DNA of 48,430 bases from Arthrobacter antibioticus (lineage in GTDB: Bacteria > Actinomycetota > Actinomycetes > Actinomycetales > Micrococcaceae), in contig NZ_JASISQ010000010.1 of NCBI RefSeq assembly GCF_030063205.1, forward strand, positions 51,563 to 99,992, read 5' to 3'. The notes under the pieces were generated by a model, which was given only the letters and a program-made list of their open reading frames with translations, searched no databases and had not been told where the DNA came from. Position 1 is the first letter of the stretch. Every line of letters begins with the position of its first letter. Below are positions 19,402-28,962 of this stretch, piece after piece. The position numbers and the translations under genes are program-made.

Positions 19402-20991
19402 GTGACTAATCCCGCTACGCCTCAGACTTCCCAGAAGCCCGTCCTGGTTGTGGACTACGGTGCCCAGTACGCCCAGTTGATTGCGCGCCGTGTGCGTGAG
19501 GCAAACGTGTACTCGGAAATCGTGCCACATACCTATACAACCGCGCAGTTGCTTGCCAAAAACCCAGCTGCCATTATCCTTTCCGGTGGACCCTCTAGTG
19601 TCTACGCCGAAGGCGCACCCAGCATTGGTGTCGACCTTTTTGAAGCTGGTATCCCGGTACTCGGCATTTGCTACGGCTTCCAGGCCATGGCGGCCGCTTT
19701 GGGCGGCACCGTAGCCCAGACCGGTCAACGCGAATACGGATCAACCCAAGTACAACTCTTGGGTGAAAGCCGCTCCATCCTTAGCTCAACAGGGGCGGAA
19801 CAAACCACTTGGATGAGCCACGGGGATAGCGTCCATGAGGCTCCGGCAGGCTTTGATGTTCTGGCATCTTCTCCCGGCGCACCTGTTGCCGCCTTCGCCA
19901 ATGAGGAAAAGTGCCTCTTTGGCGTGCAATGGCACCCCGAGGTCAAGCACTCCGAATTTGGCCAACAGGTGTTGGAAAATTTCTTGTTCAATGGTGCCAA
20001 ACTTGAGAAGAACTGGACCGCCACTAGCATCTTGGACGAGCAGATTGACCGCATGCGCGAGCAGATCGGCGACGCCAAAGTGTTGTGTGGACTCTCCGGC
20101 GGCGTTGACTCAGCAGTGGCCGCTGCCTTGGTGCAGCGTGCAGTTGGCGATCAGTTGACCTGCGTGTTCGTCAACCACGGCCTGCTTCGTCAAGGTGAAG
20201 CTGAGCAAGTTGAGTTGGACTTTGTTGCCTCAACCGGAGCCAAACTCTACGTAGCCAACGAGCAGGACCGGTTCCTGAACGCCCTCGCTGGCGTCTCTGA
20301 TCCTGAAACAAAGCGGAAGATCATTGGTCGCGAGTTCATTCGCGCCTTCGAAGAGGCGGAGCGGGCCATCATGGCTGAGGCTGCCTTGGAAGGTGAAGAG
20401 ATCAAGTTCTTGGTTCAAGGAACCTTGTACCCGGACGTTGTTGAGTCTGGCGGTGGTGAAGGCGCCGCCAACATCAAGAGCCACCACAACGTAGGCGGAC
20501 TACCCGAAGATCTACGCTTTGAACTTGTTGAGCCGCTGCGGGCCTTGTTCAAGGACGAGGTACGTGCGGTTGGTGCCGAGTTGGGTCTGCCACCTGAGAT
20601 TGTGGGCCGCCAGCCGTTCCCCGGTCCCGGCCTGGGTATTCGCATCGTGGGCGAAATTACCGGCGAACGTCTTGAACTGCTCCGAAACGCGGACGCCATT
20701 GCCCGAGCCGAGCTCACGGCAGCTGGCTTGGACAATGAAGTGTGGCAGATGCCTGTGGTGCTGCTTGCCGATGTCCGCAGCGTTGGTGTGATGGGAGATG
20801 GGCGCACCTACGGTCACCCTATCGTGTTGCGCCCGGTGTCCTCAGAAGACGCTATGACCGCGGATTGGTCACGCCTGCCGTACGACTTGCTGGCAAAAAT
20901 TTCCAACCGGATCACTAATGAAGTGGATGGGGTAAACCGCGTGGTTCTGGATGTCACCTCCAAACCACCGGGAACTATTGAGTGGGAGTAG
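19402..20991 (+). CDS. guaA: GMP synthase (glutamine-hydrolysing)
   Basis: A 529-residue enzyme that aminates XMP to GMP, using product of guaB upstream. The N-terminal glutamine amidotransferase has the nucleophile elbow GICYGFQ (Cys90) and the triad partners in WHPE (His178, Glu180). The ATP-pyrophosphatase P-loop LSGGVDSA lies near residue 231. The C-terminal dimerisation domain ends with the conserved KPPGTIEWE. The GTG at 19402 gives the normal N-terminus but has only a weak Shine-Dalgarno sequence. Length is normal for bacterial GuaA. Confidence 0.97.
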   Translation: MTNPATPQTSQKPVLVVDYGAQYAQLIARRVREANVYSEIVPHTYTTAQLLAKNPAAIILSGGPSSVYAEGAPSIGVDLFEAGIPVLGICYGFQAMAAALGGTVAQTGQREYGSTQVQLLGESRSILSSTGAEQTTWMSHGDSVHEAPAGFDVLASSPGAPVAAFANEEKCLFGVQWHPEVKHSEFGQQVLENFLFNGAKLEKNWTATSILDEQIDRMREQIGDAKVLCGLSGGVDSAVAAALVQRAVGDQLTCVFVNHGLLRQGEAEQVELDFVASTGAKLYVANEQDRFLNALAGVSDPETKRKIIGREFIRAFEEAERAIMAEAALEGEEIKFLVQGTLYPDVVESGGGEGAANIKSHHNVGGLPEDLRFELVEPLRALFKDEVRAVGAELGLPPEIVGRQPFPGPGLGIRIVGEITGERLELLRNADAIARAELTAAGLDNEVWQMPVVLLADVRSVGVMGDGRTYGHPIVLRPVSSEDAMTADWSRLPYDLLAKISNRITNEVDGVNRVVLDVTSKPPGTIEWE

Positions 20992-21005
20992 TTCCCACTT
21001 TTGGG

Positions 21006-21060
21006 ACACTGGTGGACGCCATTACCTGTGGAAATAGGGAAATTTGGTGTCCTCCAGTGT
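21006..21060 (+). terminator. Possible terminator after guaA
   Basis: ACACTGGTGGACGCC (21006-21020) can pair with GGTGTCCTCCAGTGT (21046-21060) apart from one mismatch and one G-U pair, around a 25-nt loop. No T-run follows. It is a modest candidate for the guaA transcript end. Confidence 0.4.
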
Positions 21061-21103
21061 GCCGAACGAGCATTGAAGGGCTGAGAGCGATAGCCTGAAA
21101 TAC

Positions 21104-24100
21104 ATGTCAGTATGGTCAAGACCGTTTCGCTCAAGTGCAGAGAAGAAGGCACCCGTGTCCGATGTTGCAGGCCCCAATGAGAGTTCATTGGAACTCCAAA
21201 CCTGGCTTGCTGGATTGGATTCTTATTCAGGCGCGGATACAGCCCTTACCTTCGTAAAAACCGAGCACGGCAGCATTGGTCTCACACACGCCCACCCGTC
21301 TGGCCTGGCCCAGCTTCTGGCCGGCCGTAAAACCCGGCTCTCCACCTTGATTCGCGAACCCGAACATTATGCGGCCGCAAAGAAGGCTGCCGCTGCCCTT
21401 CGCGCGAAGATCTTTGAGCTGAGCACCGATCGCGGAATCGACGTCGGATATTTGGGTGCCGGTATGGCGCGCTGGTCTGTTGTCGGTGGTGAAAACAGCG
21501 GTGACGTCTGCGCACCTGTCCTGCTCGCCGCCGTCGCACTGACCGTCCGCCCTGGTCAAGATGACTATGAACTCCAGCTAATGGAGCAGGCACAGGTGAA
21601 CCCCGCACTGGCGAAACACTTGGCTCAGAAGGCAAACATCCACCTTGATACCGCAGCTTTAGGGCGGCTGGCGTACAGCACGGCACGCTTCGATCCGGCC
21701 CCCGTCCTGGATCGCGTGCGTACACTGCTGGCCCCCATCAACGGGGCAGTTGTGGAACACGAACTGGTGGTTTCCACCTTCGCATTCCTGGCAGATAATT
21801 TGAACGACCCAGCACTGATGGCCGGTAGCGAACTGCTTGAGTTGCTCCAGAGTCATAGCGGCGATGACGTTCTACCCGTTGAGCTCGAGCCCGACTTTGA
21901 ACGCTTTGCTCCGCTGGATGATCGCCACCCTGAAGATGAACTGTTGGTCCTGGACGCTGATCCACAGCAACAATACGTCCTGGATATGGTTCGCAGTGGC
22001 GAGTCAGTCCTTGTTTCGACCCCTCCAGGGACCGGACAGACACAGACAGCAATCAATGCCGTCGCCCAACTAGTCCATGACGGCAAAAGCGTTTTGGTGG
22101 TGGGTGAACGTCGCGGGACGTTAAATGAATTTGCACAGATTCTTAGCAATCACGATCTTGACTCTCTTCTGTTGCAGCTCAGCGCACAGACGGGGCCCCA
22201 GCAAATCAAGTCGCAGTTGATCCGGGCCATCACCCGAAATGAAAAAGCCGTTGAACCCACATTGGACAGCTTGCATGAAACTCTCGTCGATCATCGGCAC
22301 CAACTGGTTGATCATGTAGCCAGCCTGCACAATGTGCGCGAACGATGGGGATGCTCGCCTTACCAAGCTATGCAGTCATTGGCCGAACTGACCTCGATCC
22401 ACCCCGCGCCATCCACAACAGTGCGCCTCAAACGCAGCGTCTTGGATAGCATCCGTGATCGCAAGGAGCTCACTGGGCGTCTGCGACGGACCGCTGAGCT
22501 CGGTGCGTTTAGCCAGGTTGCCGTCAGTAGTGCATGGCATGGCGCCCGAATGGTGACACGCAAGGAAACCGAGTCGGCTTATTCGCTGGCTGAGCAACTG
22601 TACGATCAGGTGCCCGGCTTTGCCGTGAAGATGCGGGAGGTGGCTGAATTTGGTCAAATTCGGCAGGGTAGTTCTTTTGCCCAGTGGGGTCGGCAGCTGG
22701 ACATGCTGGTCGCGATTCGGGAAAGCCTGGATAAGTTCAACGCCGATATTTTTGACTGGTCAACGGATGAAATGATCGCTGCCACGGCTACCGCTGCTTG
22801 GCGCCGGGAGCGTGGCATCGATATGCCTGCCTTGCAGCGTGCACGGTTCCGTCGCAACGCTAAAGATTTAGTCCGTCCCGGTGTGCATATCGCAGATCTC
22901 CACGCATCCTTGATGCTTGTCAACGAACAAAGCATGCTGTGGGCGGAGGCTGCAACTAGCAAGCGTCACCCCACTGTGCCCTCGGGGCTGGCTGAGTTGA
23001 GCCGCACTTACAAGAGCTTGCGCGAGAAGTTGGTGGCTCTGGGCGCTGTTTTGGACCGTACGGTCGATGGCGGGGACCTGCTGAATTTCAATGCGCGGGA
23101 GCTCGTTGGCCGTTTGGAAGCGCTGGTAGCTTCTCGGGAATCACTGGAGACGCTGCCTGAGCGCACGCTTCTGCTTGAGGGTATGCGGGAACAAGGTCTT
23201 GGCGAACTACTTGATGACCTGGCCCGCCGTGAGGTGCCGTCTGAGCAGACCAGTTCAGAGCTTGAACTTGCGTGGTGGCAGTCGGCGTTGGAAGCCATGA
23301 TTAGCGGGGATGAGTACCTTGCCATGTCCGACGGCGAAAATCTGCGCCGCTTGGAGGCTGAGTTCCGCTTGGCTGACCAAACGCATGTTGCTTCCGGTCC
23401 CGGCCGGATCCGTTGGCACCTGGCCAAGCAGTGGAAGGCGATGCTTGCCGGTCGCAACCGGCAGGGTGAAATGCTGCGCAATGTGCTAAAGGATGGGAGG
23501 GTCTCCCTTGCCGGACTGAGCACCCAGACACCTGACCTGTTACGTAATCTGGCACCCGTTTTTGCCCTGAGCCCACTCGTGGTGTCTTCGGCCATTCCGG
23601 CCCACTACCGTTTCGATGCCGTGGTCATCCTTGATGCAGAATCCACGTCTTTGCAATCGGCCCTCCCAGCCCTGGCCCGGGCGGATCAGGTCATTGCCTT
23701 TGGCGACGAACAGACAGCGTGCCCCAAGAGCTTCAGCGTTGCTGTCGGAACTCCGGGGGCCCGTAGTGCCGAGCAACATCCGTTGGAAAGTGTGTTTGGT
23801 GCGCTGTCCAGGGTCCTTTCGCGACATCGTTTGACAGTTTCTTACCGAGCCGTTGATGAAGACTTGGTGCGTCAGCTCAGTACCGGATTCTACGATTCAC
23901 AGTTGGAACGGCTTCCCGACGGCCGGGCCGTGACAGGACTTGAACGCGCAATCACAGTTGACTATCTCCCGGACGGCAAGGGCTTGCCCGGCGCTGGCGA
24001 CGGCGGGGTTGAATCAGTGGTTGCCGAAGTTAACCGTGTTGTTGACTTGGTGTTTGAACACGCCAGGGTTCGTCCTCGCGAGTCGTTGGCCATCATCACA

Positions 24101-25231
24101 GCCAGTGAGCGGCATGCCGTTCGAGTTGCTCAAGCCATCCGGCTTCAAATGGCCAACCATCCGCTGCTCGCTGAATTCTTTGCCTCGGGTGCTGAGTCGT
24201 TCCGCGTTGTTACTGTTGACCGTGCCGCCGGTCTTGTCAGGGATAGAGTTATTTTCTCCCTTGGCTTTGGACGGACGCCACATGGCCGTGCGCTGCATGG
24301 CTTTGGGCCCTTGTCTGAACCTGACGGTCGTGCGAAATTCGCCCTGGCTATGACGCGCGCCCGCACCCATATACATATAGTCACGTGCTTCCGTCCTGAG
24401 GACTTGGATGAGAATCGGCTAAGTTTTGGTGCCATTGATTTCTTTGAGCTACTTGACCGTGAACTTGCCGGGAATTCGTTGCTGGGAACACCGGCAACAC
24501 GTGCCCTTGATAGTGAACGTGCCACAGGCGAAGACCCGCTTGTGGCGGATCTTGCCGACAGGCTTCGCGCCCGTGGAGCAAGAGTGTGGCATCACTACGA
24601 CGGTGTTCTGGATATGGCGGCGGCCCCGGACCCCGTTCAACTTCTTGGCCTTGAGGACCACGAAATTCCGGTACCTGTCGCAGTTGAATCGGATGGCACG
24701 GCTAAGTACCAGAACATGACTGTACGTGAGCGGAGCCGCCTGCGCCCACAAATGCTGGAACGTTTGGGCTGGCGCTACGTACCGTTGTGGACCATTGAGG
24801 TATTTACCGATCCATCAAGTTGTGCTGATCAGATTGGCCGGCATCTGAACCTGGCCACGACCAGTGGCGATGCCGAACTAGCTTCTTTATTTGGCGCACC
24901 CTCTGATTCCCCCACAACCGGCACGGTTGATTCGTCTCGTTCACGGCGACGCACCAATGTAGCTTCAGCTGACGTAGCGGCGGAGGAGCTGGTGCGTGCA
25001 AATAAAGTAGACGATACAAAAAATAGTGAAAAGAGTGTGCCAACAGTGAGCGGGTCTGAAGATACAGCAGCTGATAAGACGAGCGACAACCCAGCGCCGG
25101 AATCAGCAGAAGACTCCAAGTTGTTGCCCAAGGTAGCTCCGAGCGACGCCGATCATACGTGGGGTGACTCCTCCAACGGACGCGGTCATGACGCGTGGCT
25201 GCGTGAGAATAAGCCTCCGCACTGGGGCTAG
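21104..25231 (+). CDS. SF1-helicase-like protein with altered Walker A and C-terminal endonuclease-like domain
   Basis: A 1375-residue protein. Residues about 25-280 form a DUF4011-like N-terminal part. The nucleotide site reads PPGTGQT (307-313), with Gln312 where helicases have the catalytic lysine. Later helicase-like motifs remain: VVILDAES (Walker B region, Asp844), GDEQ (867-870), TVSYRAVDEDL and the motif VI-like ALAMTRARTHIHIV (near 1083). Residues about 1150-1265 resemble the MTES_1575-type PD-(D/E)XK fold (VAVESDG, then a basic helix and LGWRYVPLWTIEVF). A disordered acidic tail ends the protein. The ATG at 21104 has no clear ribosome site; GTG at 21154 with AAGAAGG upstream is an alternative. 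It lies downstream of guaA. Role in DNA or RNA metabolism is likely, but its ATPase activity is doubtful. Confidence 0.8.
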   Translation: MSVWSRPFRSSAEKKAPVSDVAGPNESSLELQTWLAGLDSYSGADTALTFVKTEHGSIGLTHAHPSGLAQLLAGRKTRLSTLIREPEHYAAAKKAAAALRAKIFELSTDRGIDVGYLGAGMARWSVVGGENSGDVCAPVLLAAVALTVRPGQDDYELQLMEQAQVNPALAKHLAQKANIHLDTAALGRLAYSTARFDPAPVLDRVRTLLAPINGAVVEHELVVSTFAFLADNLNDPALMAGSELLELLQSHSGDDVLPVELEPDFERFAPLDDRHPEDELLVLDADPQQQYVLDMVRSGESVLVSTPPGTGQTQTAINAVAQLVHDGKSVLVVGERRGTLNEFAQILSNHDLDSLLLQLSAQTGPQQIKSQLIRAITRNEKAVEPTLDSLHETLVDHRHQLVDHVASLHNVRERWGCSPYQAMQSLAELTSIHPAPSTTVRLKRSVLDSIRDRKELTGRLRRTAELGAFSQVAVSSAWHGARMVTRKETESAYSLAEQLYDQVPGFAVKMREVAEFGQIRQGSSFAQWGRQLDMLVAIRESLDKFNADIFDWSTDEMIAATATAAWRRERGIDMPALQRARFRRNAKDLVRPGVHIADLHASLMLVNEQSMLWAEAATSKRHPTVPSGLAELSRTYKSLREKLVALGAVLDRTVDGGDLLNFNARELVGRLEALVASRESLETLPERTLLLEGMREQGLGELLDDLARREVPSEQTSSELELAWWQSALEAMISGDEYLAMSDGENLRRLEAEFRLADQTHVASGPGRIRWHLAKQWKAMLAGRNRQGEMLRNVLKDGRVSLAGLSTQTPDLLRNLAPVFALSPLVVSSAIPAHYRFDAVVILDAESTSLQSALPALARADQVIAFGDEQTACPKSFSVAVGTPGARSAEQHPLESVFGALSRVLSRHRLTVSYRAVDEDLVRQLSTGFYDSQLERLPDGRAVTGLERAITVDYLPDGKGLPGAGDGGVESVVAEVNRVVDLVFEHARVRPRESLAIITASERHAVRVAQAIRLQMANHPLLAEFFASGAESFRVVTVDRAAGLVRDRVIFSLGFGRTPHGRALHGFGPLSEPDGRAKFALAMTRARTHIHIVTCFRPEDLDENRLSFGAIDFFELLDRELAGNSLLGTPATRALDSERATGEDPLVADLADRLRARGARVWHHYDGVLDMAAAPDPVQLLGLEDHEIPVPVAVESDGTAKYQNMTVRERSRLRPQMLERLGWRYVPLWTIEVFTDPSSCADQIGRHLNLATTSGDAELASLFGAPSDSPTTGTVDSSRSRRRTNVASADVAAEELVRANKVDDTKNSEKSVPTVSGSEDTAADKTSDNPAPESAEDSKLLPKVAPSDADHTWGDSSNGRGHDAWLRENKPPHWG

Positions 25232-25239
25232 GAACTGCA

Positions 25240-25752
25240 TTGACTAATCCTCCGAAAATTCCCGGGTTGGGCGCGTTTATTGAAAAGAATGCTGGGGCGT
25301 CCAACCCTGCCGTACCACATCTTGTAGTGGCGGCTGCGCGATTGTTACTTGCCGCTGCCGTGGTTCAGATCATCGCCTCAGTGATGGCAGTAATGTACGC
25401 GGCCTCACCCGACCGTCTAGTGGCGATTCAGGCACAAATAGATGCCATGAGTGGTGCTGTACCCAGTTTGGAAGCCACCCGAAACATGGGGGTGATAACA
25501 GTGGTTTTGGCTGGCATTGCAACTGTTAGCGCGTACGTGTTGTTTGCTTTTTTTCTGCGGAAAGGCCGGACTTGGGCCAGAGTTGCCGCTGGGGTGCTGG
25601 CGGTTCTAACGTTGACGCAGCTAGTGGGGTTCACGATGCCTCAGGGGCTGACAACTGTGGCTCAGATTATTTTGGGCGGGTTGGCAGTAGGACTGTGTTA
25701 TTTGCCTGAAGCGAATAAGTACTTTGCAGTTGTCAAGGCTGCACGGAGCTAA
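25240..25752 (+). CDS. Small four-helix membrane protein, unknown function
   Basis: A 170-residue protein with four predicted membrane segments after a 30-residue hydrophilic lead: about 32-53, 78-100, 112-130 and 135-152. The turn FFLRKGRTWARVAAGVLAVLTL between helices two and three is a motif often seen in actinobacterial small membrane proteins of unknown role. The start is TTG at 25240, with AGGA formed across the stop codon of the helicase-like gene, so the two genes are probably co-transcribed and coupled. No function can be assigned. Confidence 0.75.
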   Translation: MTNPPKIPGLGAFIEKNAGASNPAVPHLVVAAARLLLAAAVVQIIASVMAVMYAASPDRLVAIQAQIDAMSGAVPSLEATRNMGVITVVLAGIATVSAYVLFAFFLRKGRTWARVAAGVLAVLTLTQLVGFTMPQGLTTVAQIILGGLAVGLCYLPEANKYFAVVKAARS

Positions 25753-25801
25753 GTGGACAGAAGACAATCGGACTGCTGCAGGGTAGACCGGCATGAGTTC
25801 T

Positions 25802-26596
25802 TCAATTCAGCAAGATGAGGAAAATCTTTCCACGGTTGACGGCGTCCACCAAGCGTACAGACTGCTCTGCTGACGCTGCCACCACGACGAGTCCCTCATT
25901 TTCGTGGGCTGGTAGTAATCCTGCACTGCTCTGCACCAGTTCCGGAGTCCACAAAACGGGGATACTTTCTGCCAATACTTCATTGCGTAAAGGTCCATCC
26001 ATGCCTTGGCTGCTGCTAAGGATCACAGTGACAAGCTGGCCCTGACGCAACAGTGCCAAAGTAGAGGGATCACTTAATCGCAGTGGCACCGCCTGGCTCC
26101 CCGCAGGTGCACCGATCAGCAACCCACTTCCCAGTAGGGAGGCATCGGTCATAACTTCGCCACGGCGAACGGGCCCGGAGACCTGCCTTCCCTGCCACAA
26201 GCTGGACGTTGCGTTGGACTCCGTGCCAGTGGCGGCTGAGCCAGTGGTGGCCGAGCCAATCGTGGCAACCTCGGGATGCAGAGCGCCGTCGGGCACCATG
26301 CGGGGGCTTACCTGGGTGGGCAGCAGATCCCCACTAGCCAGTATGTGTCCTGCCGGAATGTCGTGGGATGCTGTGAATACTGTGGTGGTAACAGGGCTCG
26401 AAGGGGTGAGTTGTTGGACGGACAGGGCCGCTGCTACGCAGAAGAGCAGGGCTGCGAAAAGTCGTCGATGACGCATTATTATCCGCTGAAACCTCTGCCG
26501 GATTGATAGAGGGGAGCCGCGTCCTGACCACGAATGGGAACGCCAAAGAGGTCCTGCATAAACAGGCGGGTTTGGCGGATTGCGTGATGACTTCAT
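25802..26596 (-). CDS. SAF domain protein, CpaB/RcpC-like
   Basis: A 264-residue protein with a basic cytoplasmic N-terminus, one membrane helix (LFAALLFCVAAALSV, about residues 46-60) and an outward-facing SAF domain beginning with TASHDIPAGHILASGDL. A spacer rich in Gly, Ser, Ala and Thr (GSATTGSAATGT) precedes the second half, which has PVRRGEVMT and a later VVVAAS segment. This is the arrangement of Flp pilus assembly protein CpaB, but no other pilus genes are present here, so a pilus role is uncertain. It is the last gene of a leftward group with the zinc ribbon protein and the cyclo-ligase. Confidence 0.78.
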   Translation of the reverse strand: MKSSRNPPNPPVYAGPLWRSHSWSGRGSPLSIRQRFQRIIMRHRRLFAALLFCVAAALSVQQLTPSSPVTTTVFTASHDIPAGHILASGDLLPTQVSPRMVPDGALHPEVATIGSATTGSAATGTESNATSSLWQGRQVSGPVRRGEVMTDASLLGSGLLIGAPAGSQAVPLRLSDPSTLALLRQGQLVTVILSSSQGMDGPLRNEVLAESIPVLWTPELVQSSAGLLPAHENEGLVVVAASAEQSVRLVDAVNRGKIFLILLN

Positions 26597-26734
26597 AACC
26601 CAACGCTAGGCCCACAACCGTTCCACTAATAGGGGCGGACACTTATCAGTGGAGGACTTTCTAACCGGCCGGGTCTGTGGAGGAATAGCTGGGTCCAGAA
26701 GACTAGTTCGCAGAATGAAAAGGGCGCCAAGAAT

Positions 26735-26763
26735 TAAAAGTACTAACTGTACTAAAAGTACTA
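26735..26763. repeat. Short direct repeat, 18-bp period
   Basis: TAAAAGTACTA occurs at 26735-26745 and again at 26753-26763, a period of 18 bp. The right copy contains the stop codon of the zinc ribbon gene, read on the minus strand. Its meaning is unknown; it could be a replication-slippage duplication. Confidence 0.6.
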
Positions 26764-27162
26764 GCTGGATGCGTTGGCTGCTGAGGCGTTTTTTTGGCCC
26801 GAATTCTTCTTGGCCGCACTGCCAGAGCTAGAGCTTTCAGAGCTGCCAGATCCTGCACTTGCCTTGGCCGCACCACCTGAGCTGCTGGCATCTGAGGACT
26901 TGGGGGAGGAAGCGCCACCGGATGCTGAATTTGCTGATTCGGAATTAGTCGAGCCGGATGCGGCAGCTGGAACCGAGCTGGCGTTGGAGCGTGAATCGGT
27001 GCGGTAAAAACCGGATCCCTTGAAAACAACCCCCACTGAATTGAACTTCTTCCGAAGATTTCCGCGACATTCCGGGCAGGCAGTCAAAGAGTCATCGGTG
27101 AATGACTGCTGAATATCAAAGGCGTGGCCGCAATCTTTGCAGGCGTAAGCGTACGTGGGCAC
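26761..27162 (-). CDS. FmdB-family zinc ribbon protein, similar to M. tuberculosis Ruc (Rv0991c)
   Basis: A 133-residue protein whose first 40 residues form a zinc ribbon with two CxxC pairs (ACKDCG and ACPECRG). The remaining 75 residues are disordered and rich in Ser, Ala and Gly. The GTG at 27162 is chosen because AGGAGG lies 7 bp upstream and the family N-terminus VPTYAYAC starts there; the longer frame to 27282 lacks similarity. Size, architecture and position before the cyclo-ligase and galU match Rv0991c, described as a redox-regulated chaperone. The equivalence is inferred from architecture and synteny. Confidence 0.88.
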   Translation of the reverse strand: MPTYAYACKDCGHAFDIQQSFTDDSLTACPECRGNLRKKFNSVGVVFKGSGFYRTDSRSNASSVPAAASGSTNSESANSASGGASSPKSSDASSSGGAAKASAGSGSSESSSSGSAAKKNSGQKNASAANASS

Positions 27163-27336
27163 TGATTTTCCTCCTGGATACATGCGTTGGGACACTGCTA
27201 TCACCAGTCGCGTGGCTGGCAGTCCATGATCCCAGCTGCTAATTCTACCATCGGAAGAGAACAAGGCGCGGAGATCCCTCACATGCCACTCTCCTTTAGC
27301 TACCCTGGTACACCCACCAAGTGCAGCAGTGCTGTT

Positions 27337-27954
27337 TCATTGCGGCTGAATTGTCCCGGTTCCCATGTGTTGGTAGCCAACAGGGGTCAGCGAATAGTCC
27401 ACGGGGGCGTCCAAAACATCGGAGGGGAGGCGGCCGGAGGCAAGAACTTCGGGTGCATAGACCACGGCGGCTACGGGAATGGCAGCGGCTGTCGCCAGGA
27501 ACCTGTCATAGTAGCCGCCTCCCTGGCCTAGGCGGACACCTGAACGGTCAACGGCGAGCGCAGGAACGAAGATCGCCTGAATGTAATCCAATTCGCTAAA
27601 GTGATTTCGAGGTCCTACAGGCTCCATGACGGGAGCGAAGCGGCTTCGTGCCATCTGCACGTCGGCAAACCAAAGGACCCAACTGAGCAGGTGCCCGGGT
27701 TCGCAAACAGGCACGTACACGCTGTAACCAGCATTCGTTAGGGCTCCCAAAAGTGCTTCGGTGGGTGGCTCATCACCCATGGAGATATAGGCACATACGG
27801 CGGAGCCGGAACGTGGCTGGAGGCCAAGCGATTCCAGCCAGCTGAGTCCGGAATACGCCAGATCTGCTCCCAGCAGCGCAGGGGAAGCGCGATGGACTTC
27901 CTTGCGCTGAGCACGCAGCCTGGAACGCCAAACAGACTTATCGAGTGCGCTCAC
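27337..27954 (-). CDS. 5-formyltetrahydrofolate cyclo-ligase
   Basis: A 205-residue enzyme that converts 5-formyl-THF to methenyl-THF with ATP, returning stored folate to one-carbon metabolism. The basic N-terminal helix (WRSRLRAQRKEV) and the nucleotide-binding motif RLGQGGGYYDRFL near the C-terminus are diagnostic. A GTG at 27954 gives the normal start. It diverges from galU, as Rv0992c does in mycobacteria, and runs in the same direction as the zinc ribbon gene, with a 174-bp gap that shows no other gene. Confidence 0.93.
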   Translation of the reverse strand: MSALDKSVWRSRLRAQRKEVHRASPALLGADLAYSGLSWLESLGLQPRSGSAVCAYISMGDEPPTEALLGALTNAGYSVYVPVCEPGHLLSWVLWFADVQMARSRFAPVMEPVGPRNHFSELDYIQAIFVPALAVDRSGVRLGQGGGYYDRFLATAAAIPVAAVVYAPEVLASGRLPSDVLDAPVDYSLTPVGYQHMGTGTIQPQ

Positions 27955-28055
27955 ACGTGTCCAATCGGTTGAGTTGACTTTAGTTCAGTAGAGAGAGCAA
28001 CTAGCTATAGGGACATTATCCGTGTTTTTGGGACTCTTTCAGATAACCTAGGGGC

Positions 28056-28958
28056 ATGACTTCTGCAAAGCATGTACGTAAGGCCGTTATTCCCGCGGCT
28101 GGTTTGGGAACAAGATTCTTGCCCGCAACCAAAGCAATGCCCAAAGAAATGCTCCCCGTGGTTGATAAACCTGCCATTCAGTATGTGGTTCAGGAAGCTG
28201 TCAGCGCGGGCCTGACCGACGTTTTGATGATTACTGGCCGCAATAAACGCGCTCTGGAAGACCACTTCGATAGGGTTCCCGTGACGGAACTTCTTTTGGA
28301 GGAAAAAGGGGATATGGACCGCCTTGCAGCGGTACAACATGCCACTGATCTAGGAGAGATCCATTACGTTCGTCAGGGAGACCCCAAAGGGCTAGGACAT
28401 GCAGTGTTGCGTGCCAAAACCCATGTAGGCGATGAACCGTTTGCCGTGTTGCTAGGTGATGACCTCATCGATGAGCGCGACGAGCTGCTTGCGACGATGA
28501 TCGAAGTCCAGGAGCGCACAGGTGGGTCCGTCGTGGCGCTCATTGAGGTCCCCATGGACAAGATTTCCTCCTACGGCTGTGCTGACATGACAGTGGTTGA
28601 AGGCGAGGATTACGTCCGGGTCAACCACTTGGTCGAAAAGCCCGCAAAAGAGGAAGCACCCTCGAACCTGGCCGTCATTGGCCGCTACGTGCTGCACCCG
28701 GCCGTATTTGACGTCCTAGAAAACACCCCTCCGGGGCGTGGGAATGAAATCCAGCTCACCGATGCGCTGCAAACCCTGGCCACCCAGGAAGGTGAAGGCG
28801 GCGGTGTCTACGGGGTTGTGTTCCGTGGCAGGCGTTACGACACCGGCGACAAGCTCAGCTACCTCAAGGCAGTCGTGACGCTGGGTTGCGAAAACGAGGA
28901 ATTGGGCTCGGACCTGCGCGAGTGGCTCGGCGAGTTCACCGCCGATTTCAAGAGCTAG
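28056..28958 (+). CDS. galU: UTP-glucose-1-phosphate uridylyltransferase
   Basis: A 300-residue enzyme that makes UDP-glucose from UTP and glucose 1-phosphate for cell-wall and storage polysaccharides. The nucleotide-binding motif AAGLGTRFLPATKAMPKEMLP lies at residues about 14-34. Other family segments are VRQGDPKGLGHAVL, LLGDDLI and VEKPAKEEAPSNLAVIGRY. Length is normal. It diverges from the cyclo-ligase gene, and the acetyltransferase gene begins 4 bp after its stop, so the two are likely co-transcribed. Confidence 0.96.
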   Translation: MTSAKHVRKAVIPAAGLGTRFLPATKAMPKEMLPVVDKPAIQYVVQEAVSAGLTDVLMITGRNKRALEDHFDRVPVTELLLEEKGDMDRLAAVQHATDLGEIHYVRQGDPKGLGHAVLRAKTHVGDEPFAVLLGDDLIDERDELLATMIEVQERTGGSVVALIEVPMDKISSYGCADMTVVEGEDYVRVNHLVEKPAKEEAPSNLAVIGRYVLHPAVFDVLENTPPGRGNEIQLTDALQTLATQEGEGGGVYGVVFRGRRYDTGDKLSYLKAVVTLGCENEELGSDLREWLGEFTADFKS

Positions 28959-28962
28959 TTAC

